A DNA stretch of 64,000 nucleotides, from positions 5,977 through 69,976 of the forward strand of contig WHTM01000023.1 of NCBI GenBank assembly GCA_009377755.1, given 5' to 3'. The notes beneath the pieces are model-generated. The model ran no database searches and was not told where the DNA came from. It saw only the letters and a program-made list of their open reading frames with translations. Position numbers and translations under genes: made by a program. Source of the DNA: Hyphomicrobiales bacterium (GTDB taxonomy: Bacteria > Pseudomonadota > Alphaproteobacteria > Rhizobiales > Xanthobacteraceae). Below are positions 17,146 through 30,561 of the stretch, piece after piece; within the stretch, counting starts at the first letter, position 1; each line of letters starts with the position of its first letter.

Positions 17146-18315
17146 CTACGCCGCCTTGGGCAGCGCATCCTTGGTCTTGGCGAACGCCCAGTCGAGCCAG
17201 AGCGTCAGCGCCTCGACGTCGCTCGTCTCAACGGTCGCGCCGCACCAGATGCGCAGGCCGGGCGGTGCATCGCGGTAATACGCGATGTCGTAGGCGACGC
17301 CCTCCCGCTCCAGCGCCGCAGCCAAGGCCTTGGCGAAGGCCGCCTGCGCGTCCAACGGCAACGATGTCACGGCCCGATCGACCACTCTCAGGCATACGGA
17401 CGTGTTTGAGCGGATCGCCGGATCGTCGGCAAGATTGGCGATCCAGGGCGTTCGCGCGGCCCAGTCGTCGATCGCCTTGGCATTGGCGTCGCAGCGGGCG
17501 ATCAGCGCCGGCAGGCCGCCGACACCCTTCGCCCATAGCAGCGTGTCCAGATAGTCCTCGACGCAGAGCATCGAGGGGGTGTTGATGGTATCGCCGTCGA
17601 AAATCGCCTCGTTGATCTTGCCGCCCTTGGTCAGCCGGAAGATTTTCGGCAGCGGCCATGCGGGCTTATGCGTCTCGATCCGTTCTACGGCGCGCGGCGA
17701 AAGAATGATCATGCCGTGCGCCGCCTCGCCGCCGAGCACCTTCTGCCAGGACAGCGTCACCACGTCGAGCTTGGGAAAGTCGAGCGCTTGCGCGAAGCAG
17801 GCCGACGTGGCGTCGCAAATCGTCAGACCCTGCCGGTTGCCGGCGATCCAATCGCCGTTCGGCACCCGCACGCCCGAGGTCGTGCCGTTCCAGGTGAACA
17901 CCACGTCGGTCGCAAAATCGACCTTGGACAGATCGGGCAAGGCTCCGTATGGGGCCTTGATGACCGTGGCGTCGAGCTTGAGTTCCTTGAGGACGTCGCT
18001 GACCCAGCCCTCGCCGAAGGATTCCCAGGCCAGCATCGTCACCGGCCGTGCGCCGAGCAGCGACCACAGCGCCATCTCGACGGCGCCGGTATCGGAGGCC
18101 GGCACGATGCCGATGCGATAGTCGGCGGGGACTTCGAGGATTTGGCGCGTGAGGTCGATGGCGCGCTTCAGCTTCGCCTTGCCGATCTTCGATCGGTGCG
18201 AGCGGCCGAGCACTGCGTCGGTGAGGGCTTGGAGGCTCCAGCCGGGGCGCTTGGCGCAGGGGCCGGACGAAAAGTGAGGACAGACCGGCCGCACGCCGGG
18301 CACCACGTTGGTCAT
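17146..18315 (-). CDS. serC: Phosphoserine aminotransferase
   Basis: A 389-residue class V PLP aminotransferase of the longer alphaproteobacterial SerC type. Key blocks are [15 protein letters not shown] at the N-terminus, [28 protein letters not shown] (Asp for the PLP nitrogen) and [16 protein letters not shown] (Lys for PLP). It makes phosphoserine from phosphohydroxypyruvate. The start at 18315 ([10 protein letters not shown]) is chosen from the family N-terminus and length; the upstream in-frame stretch of about 100 codons is leader. It is upstream of serA and probably cotranscribed with it. Confidence 0.95.
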   Translation of the reverse strand: MTNVVPGVRPVCPHFSSGPCAKRPGWSLQALTDAVLGRSHRSKIGKAKLKRAIDLTRQILEVPADYRIGIVPASDTGAVEMALWSLLGARPVTMLAWESFGEGWVSDVLKELKLDATVIKAPYGALPDLSKVDFATDVVFTWNGTTSGVRVPNGDWIAGNRQGLTICDATSACFAQALDFPKLDVVTLSWQKVLGGEAAHGMIILSPRAVERIETHKPAWPLPKIFRLTKGGKINEAIFDGDTINTPSMLCVEDYLDTLLWAKGVGGLPALIARCDANAKAIDDWAARTPWIANLADDPAIRSNTSVCLRVVDRAVTSLPLDAQAAFAKALAAALEREGVAYDIAYYRDAPPGLRIWCGATVETSDVEALTLWLDWAFAKTKDALPKAA

Positions 18316-18640
18316 GGCATCTACCCTTCCAGATAGGCGCCCCTCGTTGGGGAGGGGTGTCCCATGGATGGGAATACGCGAGCCGCGGCGCGCGGTCAAT
18401 GCTTCAATCTTCGATAGCGATTCGCAGCGGGCGACGGCGCGATCGGGGCGCGAGAGCGGTGCTCCGGGCGGGACGCAGGCCGCTGAAGTCAGAACTTCAC
18501 CCCGGACGCCGACGCGGCCAACCCGTCTCGCCGTGCGTAAGGCGTTTCTTAACCACGAACATTCACCGCGTTCGTTAACCCGCCATGGCCTTCCAGCCGG
18601 ACCGTGCGACGTCACCGTCCGGCGCGGTCACGACGCGGTG
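18316..18640 (-). promoter_or_regulatory. serC 5' leader, candidate serC RNA motif region
   Basis: This roughly 325-bp gap before serC has no gene. Close to the start codon the minus strand can form a hairpin with CCCCTC and GAGGGG arms around 18335-18356. A structured serC leader RNA is known from alphaproteobacteria directly upstream of serC, so this position fits, but the match was not tested. Farther up (18548-18582) TTAAC and GAAC/GTTC half-sites form an imperfect inverted repeat that could bind a regulator or be part of the promoter. Confidence 0.3.
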
Positions 18641-18642
18641 CG

Positions 18643-18673
18643 AAAAGCAAGACGGCGCGGAAGGCCCGCGCCG
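18643..18673 (-). terminator. Rho-independent terminator of the outer-membrane protein gene
   Basis: On the minus strand an 8-bp GC stem (CGGCGCGG / CCGCGCCG) with loop GCCTT is followed by TCTTGCTTTT. It begins about 28 bases after the stop codon of the gene at 18701-19585, the position expected for its terminator. Confidence 0.8.
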
Positions 18674-18700
18674 CTGCATCGTTCAAACGGGATAATGGTT

Positions 18701-19585
18701 TCAGCCGCGGGGGCCGATCGGAGGCGCGTAGATCGACGGCGGCTCCACGTAGGTCGGCGGTGGCTCGTGCACCGGCGCGGTGTAGGATGGGCCGTCTTCA
18801 TAGCCGCCACCGAACGCCCAGCGCACGCCGAGCTTGACGTCGTGGGAAGAGAGGTTCCTGAACTCCATCGGGTTGTTGACGTTGTTGGTGCCGTCAAAGG
18901 CGATGATGTCGCCGGATTTTCCGTGGCCGAGATTGACGTAGCGGTACGCCAACTCGATGGTCAGGTTCTTCGTCGCCTGATAGGCGAGGCCGGCATGCAG
19001 GGCCCAGGCGAAGTTCCACCGCGAGGCGGCGTCGGCATAGGCCATGGTCGGGAAACCGGGGTTGCCGGTGGTGCCGGCATCGCGGAAACTGTGAATTGTC
19101 ACACGCGACGCGCCGACGCCGGCGCCAACGAATGGGGTCAGGTTCCACCACGTGCCGAGATCGAGGTAGGCGTTGGCGAGGAACAGCCATTCCGATTTTT
19201 TGGCGGTGTAGTTGTTGAATCGCGCCCCGGCGCCGGAACCCCAGGTATCGAAGCCGTGGAAGCCGGTCTCGCCGCGATATTCGCCGGTGATGTCGGTGCG
19301 CAGCCAGTTGTTCCACTGATAGCCGACACCAATCCCGAACAGCATGCCGCTTTCGAAATTCTTGTCGTGGATCACCAGATTCGGGGTGCCGGGAAACAGC
19401 ACGTTGTCGAGCTTGCCGACCGTTTGGTTGGTCATGCCGATGTCGCCGCGCAGATACCAGCTGCTGAAGCTTACCGGCGGCGCGTAGATCGGCGGCTCAA
19501 TGATCGGCCCCAGGTCGGCGGCAAGCGAGGCCGTCGCGGACAGCACGGTCGCTCCGGCGACGGCCAGGACTTGGGCGTAACGCAT
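18701..19585 (-). CDS. Outer-membrane beta-barrel protein (Omp25/porin-like) with proline-rich tail
   Basis: A 294-residue exported protein with a signal peptide ending SLAAD. A small beta-barrel follows: SSWYLRGDIGM, GIGVGYQWNNWLRTDITGEYRG, WLFLANAYLDLGTWWNLTPFVGAGVG, LTIELAYRYVNLGHG and HDVKLGVRWAFGG, typical of the Omp25/Omp31 eight-strand family. In most relatives the chain ends at the last strand with an aromatic residue. Here about 35 Pro/Tyr-rich residues follow. The motif PPIYAPP near the N-terminus reappears as PPSIYAPP in the tail. A CtrA-type box lies upstream and a clear terminator downstream. Confidence 0.88.
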   Translation of the reverse strand: MRYAQVLAVAGATVLSATASLAADLGPIIEPPIYAPPVSFSSWYLRGDIGMTNQTVGKLDNVLFPGTPNLVIHDKNFESGMLFGIGVGYQWNNWLRTDITGEYRGETGFHGFDTWGSGAGARFNNYTAKKSEWLFLANAYLDLGTWWNLTPFVGAGVGASRVTIHSFRDAGTTGNPGFPTMAYADAASRWNFAWALHAGLAYQATKNLTIELAYRYVNLGHGKSGDIIAFDGTNNVNNPMEFRNLSSHDVKLGVRWAFGGGYEDGPSYTAPVHEPPPTYVEPPSIYAPPIGPRG

Positions 19586-19660
19586 GGCTCATCCTTTCGT
19601 TCGCAGGCATATGGCGCATCCGCGCGCTTGCAGAATCAAAAGAACGATCGCACCAAAACC

Positions 19661-19676
19661 TTAAGCGAAGCTTAAC
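19661..19676. promoter_or_regulatory. CtrA-type binding box
   Basis: TTAAGCGAAGCTTAAC matches the consensus TTAA-N7-TTAAC of the alphaproteobacterial cell-cycle regulator CtrA exactly. It lies 75 bases upstream of the outer-membrane protein start (19585) and may regulate that gene. More TTAA half-sites follow at 19684-19700. Confidence 0.55.
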
Positions 19677-19804
19677 CATAGATATTAACTACGCTGATTA
19701 ACTGGTCGGATTGCGATGCATCGCCCCGTGTGTCGGCGTTGCCGGAAGGGCTTTGCCAGCGCTCGGAATTGCCGGCGGTAGGACTTCGTTCCGCAGGAGA
19801 CCAC

Positions 19805-20107
19805 ATGCCGCACGAAGGAGGAGTGGGGCTCGGCGCCCTTCATCAGATCATCGACGCTCGGGGGCGGAGGGGATGGGCATCGGTCTTCATGTGGATTGGG
19901 GCGAGCGCCATCACGCTCTACCTGATCAACATGATCGTGGGTTTCGAGCGGATCGCGATCCGGCTGGTTGGTGGGGACGTCGGCCGCTTGCTCGATCAAT
20001 ATGTGTCGCAGGGCGCGGGACGTTTTGTCGCCCATGCCGTCGGGCTGACATTGGCGATCGCGTTGGCGTGCTTTCTCTCCCGCCGCAAGATATTCCTGCG
20101 GGTTTGA
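19805..20107 (+). pseudogene. C-terminal fragment of a DUF5009/NagX-like multi-pass acyltransferase
   Basis: A 100-codon reading frame with an AGGAG site before ATG. From GRRGWASVFMWIGASAITLYLINMIVGF onward, with two hydrophobic helices and the ending LSRRKIFLRV, it resembles the last two helices of the HGSNAT/DUF5009 family, which normally has about 350-450 residues and 10-12 helices. The first 25 residues do not match that family. It is therefore probably a relic of a larger gene. It could still be translated as a small membrane protein. Confidence 0.5.
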
Positions 20108-20236
20108 TGGGCGGCCGTCGCCGAGTTGGTCACGCCGAGTTCGTGCCGCATGTGCCCCGTATCGTCAGCTTGAGCGAGATGGCCGGGACGAAGCCCGGCA
20201 ATGATGATGGAAGACGAGACGGAGAGCAGGTTCCGC

Positions 20237-20719
20237 TCAGTCCTCGTCCATCTCGCCGATGTAGTGCTGCGCATAGAGCTGCAGGCCGAGTTTCTCCACC
20301 AGGTCGAGCTGGGTCTCCAGGAAATCGATGTGCTCTTCCTCGTCCTTCATCAGTTTCTCGAAAAGATCGCGCGAAACGTAGTCCTTGACCGAATGGCAGT
20401 AGGTTGCGGCCTCCTGGTAGAGGGAGCGGGCGCTGATCTCTGCCTGCAGGTCGCAGTCGAGCACTTCCTTCACATTCTGCCCGATATGCAATGGGTCGAG
20501 TACCTGCATGTTCGGGAAGCCTTCGAGGAAGATGATACGGACCGTAAACTTGTCCGCGTGCTGCATTTCCTCGATCGATTCTTTGCGCCATTTTTTGGCC
20601 AGGTCCGTGTAGCCCCAATTGTCCAGCATCCGATAATGGATCCAGTACTGATTGATCGCGGTCAGCTCGCTGCGAAGGCCCTTGTTGAGGTACTCAATGA
20701 CTTTGGGGTCGCCTTTCAT
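20237..20719 (-). CDS. bfr: Bacterioferritin
   Basis: A 160-residue haem-binding ferritin. With the ATG at 20719 ([14 protein letters not shown]) the numbering matches the family: Glu18, Glu51, His54, Glu94, Glu127 and His130 for the diiron ferroxidase site, and Met52 ([11 protein letters not shown]) for haem between subunits. A GTG two codons earlier is less likely, because AGGAG lies 7 bases before the ATG. It stores iron as a 24-mer in the cytoplasm. It lies downstream of bfd in the same direction. Confidence 0.97.
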   Translation of the reverse strand: MKGDPKVIEYLNKGLRSELTAINQYWIHYRMLDNWGYTDLAKKWRKESIEEMQHADKFTVRIIFLEGFPNMQVLDPLHIGQNVKEVLDCDLQAEISARSLYQEAATYCHSVKDYVSRDLFEKLMKDEEEHIDFLETQLDLVEKLGLQLYAQHYIGEMDED

Positions 20720-20842
20720 CGGCACGCTCCTGTCCAGCGTCGGGCAAAACGCCCCCCGCGCAAGTTAGAACAAGTCTAGCCAGCGGCGAAGGTTCCGCAA
20801 GAGCGGAGCGTGCCTGGACGAACGCAAGTGTGTGGATTGGGG

Positions 20843-21058
20843 TCAGGTCGTCGGTGCGTGTGGATGGCACTTGCAGCCGGGACCGCACGCGGCGCTCAAC
20901 GCCTCGGTCATGATCTTCTTGATGGTGCGTGCGCAACGGCCGCATTGTGGACTGCAGCCGAGGCAGCCATAGACCTGACCTGGGGTTCGGGGCATATCCG
21001 CGCTGACGGCCGTCCGAACCGCGTGATCGGTGAGAACATTACAAGAACAAACGATCAT
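20843..21058 (-). CDS. bfd: Bacterioferritin-associated [2Fe-2S] ferredoxin
   Basis: A 71-residue protein beginning MIVCSCNVLTDHAVR, with the family's four cluster cysteines as CxC near the start and CLGCSPQCGRC near residue 33. It reduces stored ferric iron in Bfr for release. The C-terminal extension is Cys/His-rich (CGPGCKCHPHAP), with three further Cys beyond the usual four. It is upstream of bfr with a gap of 123 bases. Confidence 0.93.
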   Translation of the reverse strand: MIVCSCNVLTDHAVRTAVSADMPRTPGQVYGCLGCSPQCGRCARTIKKIMTEALSAACGPGCKCHPHAPTT

Positions 21059-21139
21059 CGCCGTCCCGGCGGCTTTAGTTGCGGAGCGCAACTATTAGCT
21101 AACGGCTCGCGGGCCCCGGTGCAAATCGAAATCGCCGCA

Positions 21140-21156
21140 TTTCTAGCTATTCCAAA
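21140..21156. promoter_or_regulatory. Candidate Irr-type iron box upstream of bfd-bfr
   Basis: TTTCTAGCTATTCCAAA lies 82 bases upstream of the bfd start in an AT-rich patch of an otherwise GC-rich gap. It has the imperfect TTT...AAA dyad form of the ICE box used by the haem-dependent regulator Irr in Hyphomicrobiales, where bfr is a common target. The match is loose. Confidence 0.3.
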
Positions 21157-21249
21157 CTGGGAGGAACGGCGACGCCGCCTATCCGGGACCCGTAAACGGC
21201 AGTCGCGAGGGGCACTTTGATAGCAGTCACATTCAGGCGGGCCGCATAG

Positions 21250-22596
21250 TCAGGCGGCAGCGCGCGTGAGCGCCTCGACGATCTCGTCGACAACCTCCTC
21301 GATCAGGTTCTGGTCATCGCCTTCGCCCATCACCCGGATCACCGGCTCGGTTCCGGAAGGCCGGACGATCAACCGGCCTTGGCCGTTGAGTCGCCGCTCG
21401 GCCCCGGCGATCGCCGAGCGCACCGACGGCACCTCCAGCACCGGCGCACCGTTGCGGTAGCGCACGTTCCTGAGCACCTGCGGCAGCGGGTCGAAGCGGT
21501 GGCAGACCTCCGAAACCGGGCGCCTGAGCTTCTTGACCACGGCAAGAATCTGCAACGCGGCGACGAACCCGTCCCCTGTCGTGGTATGATCCGCCATGAT
21601 GATATGGCCGGACTGCTCGCCGCCGACGTTGTAGCCATCCTGGCGCATCCGTTCGAGCACGTAGCGGTCGCCGACCGGCGTGCGCACCAGATCGAGGCCG
21701 AGGCCCGCCAGATAGCGTTCGAGCCCGAGATTCGACATCACGGTGGCGACGATGCCGGGCTTGGCCAGCAAGCCGTCCGATTTCCAGCTTTCGGCGATCA
21801 CCGCCATCAGCTGATCGCCGTCGACGATCCGTCCCTGCTCGTCGGCGATGACGAGCCGGTCGGCATCGCCGTCAAGCGCGATGCCGACGTCGGCGCGCAC
21901 CTCGCGTACTTTGTGGCACAGCGCCTTCGGCTTGGTCGAACCGCAGTCCTTGTTGATATTGAAGCCGTCGGGCTCGACGCCGATGGCGATCACGTCGGCG
22001 CCGAGTTCCCACAGCGCCGCCGGCGCAACGCGGTAGGCGGCGCCGTTGGCGCAGTCGATCACGACGCGCAACCCGTCGAGACTCAGCGTCTTCGGGAGCG
22101 TACGCTTGGCGAATTCGACGTAGCGGTCCTGCACGCCGTCGATACGCTTTGCCCGGCCGAGGTCATCGCTCTTGGCGAGCTTCTTGGCGAGATCGCCATC
22201 GATCAGGCGCTCGATTTCGAGCTCTACCTCGTCGGAGAGCTTGTAGCCGTCCGGGCCGAACAGCTTGATGCCGTTGTCCTCGTAAGGATTGTGCGAAGCG
22301 GAGATCATCACCCCGAGATCGGCGCGCATCGAGCGGGTGAGCATGCCGACCGCCGGCGTCGGGATCGGGCCGGTGAGCAACACATCCATGCCGACCGAGG
22401 TGAAGCCGGCGACCAGCGCATTCTCGATCATGTAGCCGGACAGCCGTGTGTCCTTGCCGATCAGCACGCGGTGGCGGTGATCGCCGTTCTGGAACATCAG
22501 TCCGGCCGCCTGGCCGACCTTCAGCGCAAGCTCTGGTGTGATGACACGGTTGGCGGCGCCGCGAATTCCGTCGGTGCCGAAATAGCTGCGAACCAT
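21250..22596 (-). CDS. glmM: Phosphoglucosamine mutase
   Basis: A 448-residue alpha-D-phosphohexomutase. Diagnostic blocks are [10 protein letters not shown] at the N-terminus, the phosphoserine loop [17 protein letters not shown], the metal loop ALDGDADRL, the sugar-binding GGEQSGHII and the C-terminal phosphate-binding [15 protein letters not shown]. It converts glucosamine-6-phosphate to glucosamine-1-phosphate, feeding UDP-GlcNAc for peptidoglycan and lipid A. The start at 22596 is chosen from the family N-terminus. The usual neighbours ftsH and folP are not adjacent on the upstream side. Confidence 0.97.
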   Translation of the reverse strand: MVRSYFGTDGIRGAANRVITPELALKVGQAAGLMFQNGDHRHRVLIGKDTRLSGYMIENALVAGFTSVGMDVLLTGPIPTPAVGMLTRSMRADLGVMISASHNPYEDNGIKLFGPDGYKLSDEVELEIERLIDGDLAKKLAKSDDLGRAKRIDGVQDRYVEFAKRTLPKTLSLDGLRVVIDCANGAAYRVAPAALWELGADVIAIGVEPDGFNINKDCGSTKPKALCHKVREVRADVGIALDGDADRLVIADEQGRIVDGDQLMAVIAESWKSDGLLAKPGIVATVMSNLGLERYLAGLGLDLVRTPVGDRYVLERMRQDGYNVGGEQSGHIIMADHTTTGDGFVAALQILAVVKKLRRPVSEVCHRFDPLPQVLRNVRYRNGAPVLEVPSVRSAIAGAERRLNGQGRLIVRPSGTEPVIRVMGEGDDQNLIEEVVDEIVEALTRAAA

Positions 22597-22777
22597 CCTA
22601 AGGGGCCTCGTCCTGCGCGACGGCCAACGGCCGGGCGGGAGCATTGAATACGCCGTTCAGTATACGATCGGGACGGTTAATGGTGGCAAAAAAGCGGGTG
22701 ATGGTTTCCGATCCGGCTGGACGGCGCTGCCGTCGGGATATCATTTGTTTTGAATCAATGGCTTGCAGGTATCCGGC

Positions 22778-22945
22778 TCAAGGCTCGCACTTCTCGGCGG
22801 GACTCTTTCGCGGTTGCGTCACCGCGACCGGATCGGATGCTGGAAAAGTGTCTTCGAGTCCCTTTTCAAGCGACTCTTCCTCGCGCTCCTTCCTGTGGCG
22901 CATTTTTTCGTCAGAGGCTGGTCGCATCTTGGTGCCGGCAATCAT
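22778..22945 (-). CDS. Small charged protein with [10 protein letters not shown] motif, copy 1
   Basis: A 55-residue, highly charged protein (MIAGTKMRPASDEKMRHRK...[16 protein letters not shown]). A GAGGAG site precedes the ATG. The LE-TFPASDP motif recurs in small rhizobial hypothetical proteins. A paralogue with the same MxAxTKMRP start and [10 protein letters not shown] end lies just upstream. No function is known. Confidence 0.65.
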   Translation of the reverse strand: MIAGTKMRPASDEKMRHRKEREEESLEKGLEDTFPASDPVAVTQPRKSPAEKCEP

Positions 22946-23034
22946 GATTCGGCTCCTCTCGTTGGATCGGGCCGGTATCGTCACGAAATGGTGATGCCGA
23001 TCCAATTCGGGTAGTCTTCACGCTCATCGTCAGG

Positions 23035-23956
<922 letters not shown>

Positions 23957-24284
23957 TTTGTTCGGCTCCACGCGATTAGCTCCGCTGAGGAGCTTTCGGC
24001 GTTGAGGCATGATTTCCCAACGGAATTGCCCCTGTTCATGGCTTTGACAAGATGCTTGGCGCCGGCGGCAGCGGACTTTATCCGTGTGCAAAAGGGGCTC
24101 GATTCCTTGACCCATAATCAACGTACTCTGGACCTCCTCGCGCACCTTGCGCAAGCTTGTGCGCGACGCGCTTGCCGAAGCCGGAATCGCGAAGGGCATC
24201 GACGCGCTGGTTGCGCGGCTGCTGGACGGGAAATAGACGCGGATTACCGGCATGGGCGGTGCGGCGCGGTCACGAAGCTATCGC
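23957..24284. other. Gene-free gap between lutB and lutC
   Basis: About 330 bp with no convincing gene. A 39-codon plus-strand stretch ending at a TAG near 24236 reads like a natural helix (LRKLVRDALAEAGIAKGID) but has no start or homologue that I recognise. It may be debris of a lost gene. Confidence 0.35.
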
Positions 24285-24331
24285 GATTGTCATCCCGGAT
24301 CGGCTCGCTACGCCCGTCCGGGATGACAATC
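24285..24331. repeat. Perfect 15-bp inverted repeat overlapping the lutB stop codon
   Basis: Arms GATTGTCATCCCGGA (24285-24299) and its exact complement (24317-24331) enclose a 17-base loop. The lutB stop codon (24330-24332) overlaps the right arm, so the repeat supplies part of the 3' end of that gene. It may act as a transcription barrier between lutB and lutC. Confidence 0.9.
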
Positions 24332-25751
24332 ATGGAAGCTTCCGCTTCCGCCACATCGCCTGGAACGTCGCGCCTTGCGGCGCCGGGAAGTCGCGGTGCC
24401 CGGTCCATCCGGAGGCGAGCGGCAGCCGGCGGAAGCGGCCGACGCGCCTGGCGAACGCAGCGAGTGTCCATGCGGCGATGCTGGTGGCAAACCCATAGAG
24501 CCGCGGGCGCTTGGCGAAGTAGCCCCACAACGCCAAGCCGCCGCGGACGGTGGCGGGCGACAGATGCCGTTCGAACTCACGCTCGCGCCAGGCGCGCAGC
24601 ATGCGCGGCAGCGGGATGCGAACAGGGCAGACTTCCTCGCAGCGTCCGCAGAACGTCGACGCGTTTGGCAGGTGCTTGGCGTTCTCGATGCCGATCACCG
24701 CGGGCGTCAGTACCGCGCCCATCGGCCCTGGATAAACCCAGCCATAGGCATGGCCGCCGACCGCATTGTAGACCGGGCAGTGGTTCATGCAGGCACCGCA
24801 GCGGATGCAGCGGAGCATGTCCTGGAACGGGCCGCCGAGCATCGCTGAGCGGCCATTGTCGAGAAGGACGACGTGGTACGCCTCCGGTCCGTCGGGATCG
24901 CTCGCGCGGCGCGGGCCGGTCGACAGCGTGGTGTAGACCGACATTTCCTGCCCGGTGGCGGAACGCGCCAGCACCCGGAACAACTGCGCCACGTCTTCGA
25001 GCGTCGGCACCAGCTTCTCGATGGAGGCGAGAACGATGTGCACCTTCGGCAGCGTCTGGGTGAGGTCGCCGTTGCCTTCGTTGGTGACGATGATCGATGA
25101 GCCGGTTTCCGCGACCAGAAAGTTGGCGCCGGTGATGCCGACGTCGGCGGCAAGGAATTTCTCGCGCAAAACGCCGCGCGCCTCGGTCAGCATGGTGGTC
25201 GACTCGTCGAGGTCGCGGTCGGCCGGCAAGTGCGTGTGCACGCGGCGGAAGTCGGCCTGGACTTGCTGCTTGGTGACGTGGATCGCCGGCGCGATGATGT
25301 GCGACGGCGCCTCGTTGCGAATCTGGATGATGTATTCGCCGAGGTCGGTCTCGACCGGCGTGATCCCGTTTGCCTCCAGGAACGCGTTGAGCCCGATCTC
25401 CTCGGAGACCATGCTCTTGCCCTTGGTGACAGTGCGCGCGTTCGCCTTGCGGCAGATGTCGAGCACGATCGCGCGGGCCTCCTCGGCGTTCACCGCGAAA
25501 TGCACCTTGCCGCCCTGCGCCGTCACGCGCTCCTCGTAAGCGTCGAGGTAGAGGTCGAGATGCGCGAGCGTATGGTCCTTGATGGCGCGTGCGGAGTCGC
25601 GCAGCCGGTCGAATTCCACGAGCTTGTCCGCGGCATTTTGTCGGCGCGAGACGAAACCGCCGCCAGCGTCGCGCACGGCGCGCTGCAATTGCGCGTCGGC
25701 GAGTGCTGCCCGTGCATTCTCCTGGAACCGCGGCGAGGTGATGGTACTCAT
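24330..25751 (-). CDS. lutB: Iron-sulfur protein LutB of L-lactate oxidation
   Basis: A 473-residue protein with an N-terminal LUD domain (TVTKGKSMVSEEIGLNAFLE, TEARGVLREKFLAADVGITGANFLVAETG) and two [4Fe-4S] motifs of ferredoxin type, CIRCGACMNHCP and FCGRCEEVCPV. A C-terminal LutB extension follows. The ATG at 25751 overlaps the lutA stop (ATGA). Its last codons run into a palindromic repeat, so the extreme C-terminus may be altered relative to relatives. Confidence 0.93.
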   Translation of the reverse strand: MSTITSPRFQENARAALADAQLQRAVRDAGGGFVSRRQNAADKLVEFDRLRDSARAIKDHTLAHLDLYLDAYEERVTAQGGKVHFAVNAEEARAIVLDICRKANARTVTKGKSMVSEEIGLNAFLEANGITPVETDLGEYIIQIRNEAPSHIIAPAIHVTKQQVQADFRRVHTHLPADRDLDESTTMLTEARGVLREKFLAADVGITGANFLVAETGSSIIVTNEGNGDLTQTLPKVHIVLASIEKLVPTLEDVAQLFRVLARSATGQEMSVYTTLSTGPRRASDPDGPEAYHVVLLDNGRSAMLGGPFQDMLRCIRCGACMNHCPVYNAVGGHAYGWVYPGPMGAVLTPAVIGIENAKHLPNASTFCGRCEEVCPVRIPLPRMLRAWREREFERHLSPATVRGGLALWGYFAKRPRLYGFATSIAAWTLAAFARRVGRFRRLPLASGWTGHRDFPAPQGATFQAMWRKRKLP

Positions 25752-26512
25752 CGCGGTGCCTCGCCGATCGCCGGCGTGTCGGCCATGTCGGCCAGCACCT
25801 CGGCAATATGACGGACCTGTACCTTGCGTCCCTCGCGCCGCAGCTTGCCGGCCATGTTCATCAGGCAGCCGAGATCGCCGGCCAGCAGCGTCTCGGCGCC
25901 GCTCGCCGCGATGCATTCCGTCTTCTTGGCGACGATGGCGTTGGAAATGTCCGGGTACTTGACGCAGAAGGTGCCGCCGAAGCCGCAGCAGACGTCCGCG
26001 TCGATCATTTCCTTGAGCGTCAGGCCGTCGACGCCCGCCAGCAGCCGCCGCGGCTGCGCCCGGATGCCGAGCTCACGCAGACCCGAGCATGAGTCGTGAT
26101 AAGTGACAGAGGCGTCGAAGCGGGCGTTGATGCGAGTGACTTTCAGCACGTCGGTGAGGAAACTGACGAGTTCATAGGTCTTGGCGCAGAAGCTCTCGAT
26201 GCGGCTGGTCCATAGGGCATCGGCCTCGAACAATTCCGGATAATGCGTCTTCAGCATGCCGGCGCAGGAGCCGGACGGCGCGACGACATAGTCGAATGGC
26301 TCGAATGCGGTGACCACCTGCTCGGCGATGGCGCGCGTCGTCGAGCGGTCGCCGGAGTTGAACGCCGGCTGCCCGCAGCATGACTGCAGCGGTACGCCGA
26401 CCGTGCAGCCGGCGTCTTCCAGGAGTTTCACGGCGGCGAATCCGACCGACGGCCGGATCAGGTCGACCAGACAGGTGACGAATAGCCCGACGCGTTTGCT
26501 CGGCACGGCCAT
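25748..26512 (-). CDS. lutA: LutA-type CCG-domain oxidoreductase subunit
   Basis: A 254-residue protein with two cysteine-rich CCG domains: LQSCCGQPAFNSGD and, in the second half, YHDSCSGLRELG plus DVCCGFGGTFCVKYPDIS. These cysteines bind iron-sulfur clusters. It is the first gene of lutABC. The start at 26512 (MAVPSKRVGLFVTCLVD) matches the family N-terminus; no strong ribosome-binding site is visible. It is 103 bp downstream of the hydantoinase gene. Confidence 0.93.
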   Translation of the reverse strand: MAVPSKRVGLFVTCLVDLIRPSVGFAAVKLLEDAGCTVGVPLQSCCGQPAFNSGDRSTTRAIAEQVVTAFEPFDYVVAPSGSCAGMLKTHYPELFEADALWTSRIESFCAKTYELVSFLTDVLKVTRINARFDASVTYHDSCSGLRELGIRAQPRRLLAGVDGLTLKEMIDADVCCGFGGTFCVKYPDISNAIVAKKTECIAASGAETLLAGDLGCLMNMAGKLRREGRKVQVRHIAEVLADMADTPAIGEAPR

Positions 26513-26615
26513 GAAAACGTTGCGGCCGTGGCGAACCGCGGCGCATCTCCGTTCAACGTGCCGGTGAGAGTGGCGGAAAGGAAACGCTGGAGCAAGCGTC
26601 AGGCGCAGCGGTGCG

Positions 26616-30500
<3,885 letters not shown>

Positions 30501-30561
30501 CCGAAACGTCGGGGGAGAGGAAGCCGATGGCCCGGTGCCTATCGGAAGACGGAGCGTTTGC

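Noticed and set aside
24157-24240. A 39-codon plus-strand stretch ending DALVARLLDGK between lutB and lutC
   Set aside because: It reads like a natural helix but has no start codon, no ribosome-binding site and no family I recognise, so it is only mentioned as possible debris.
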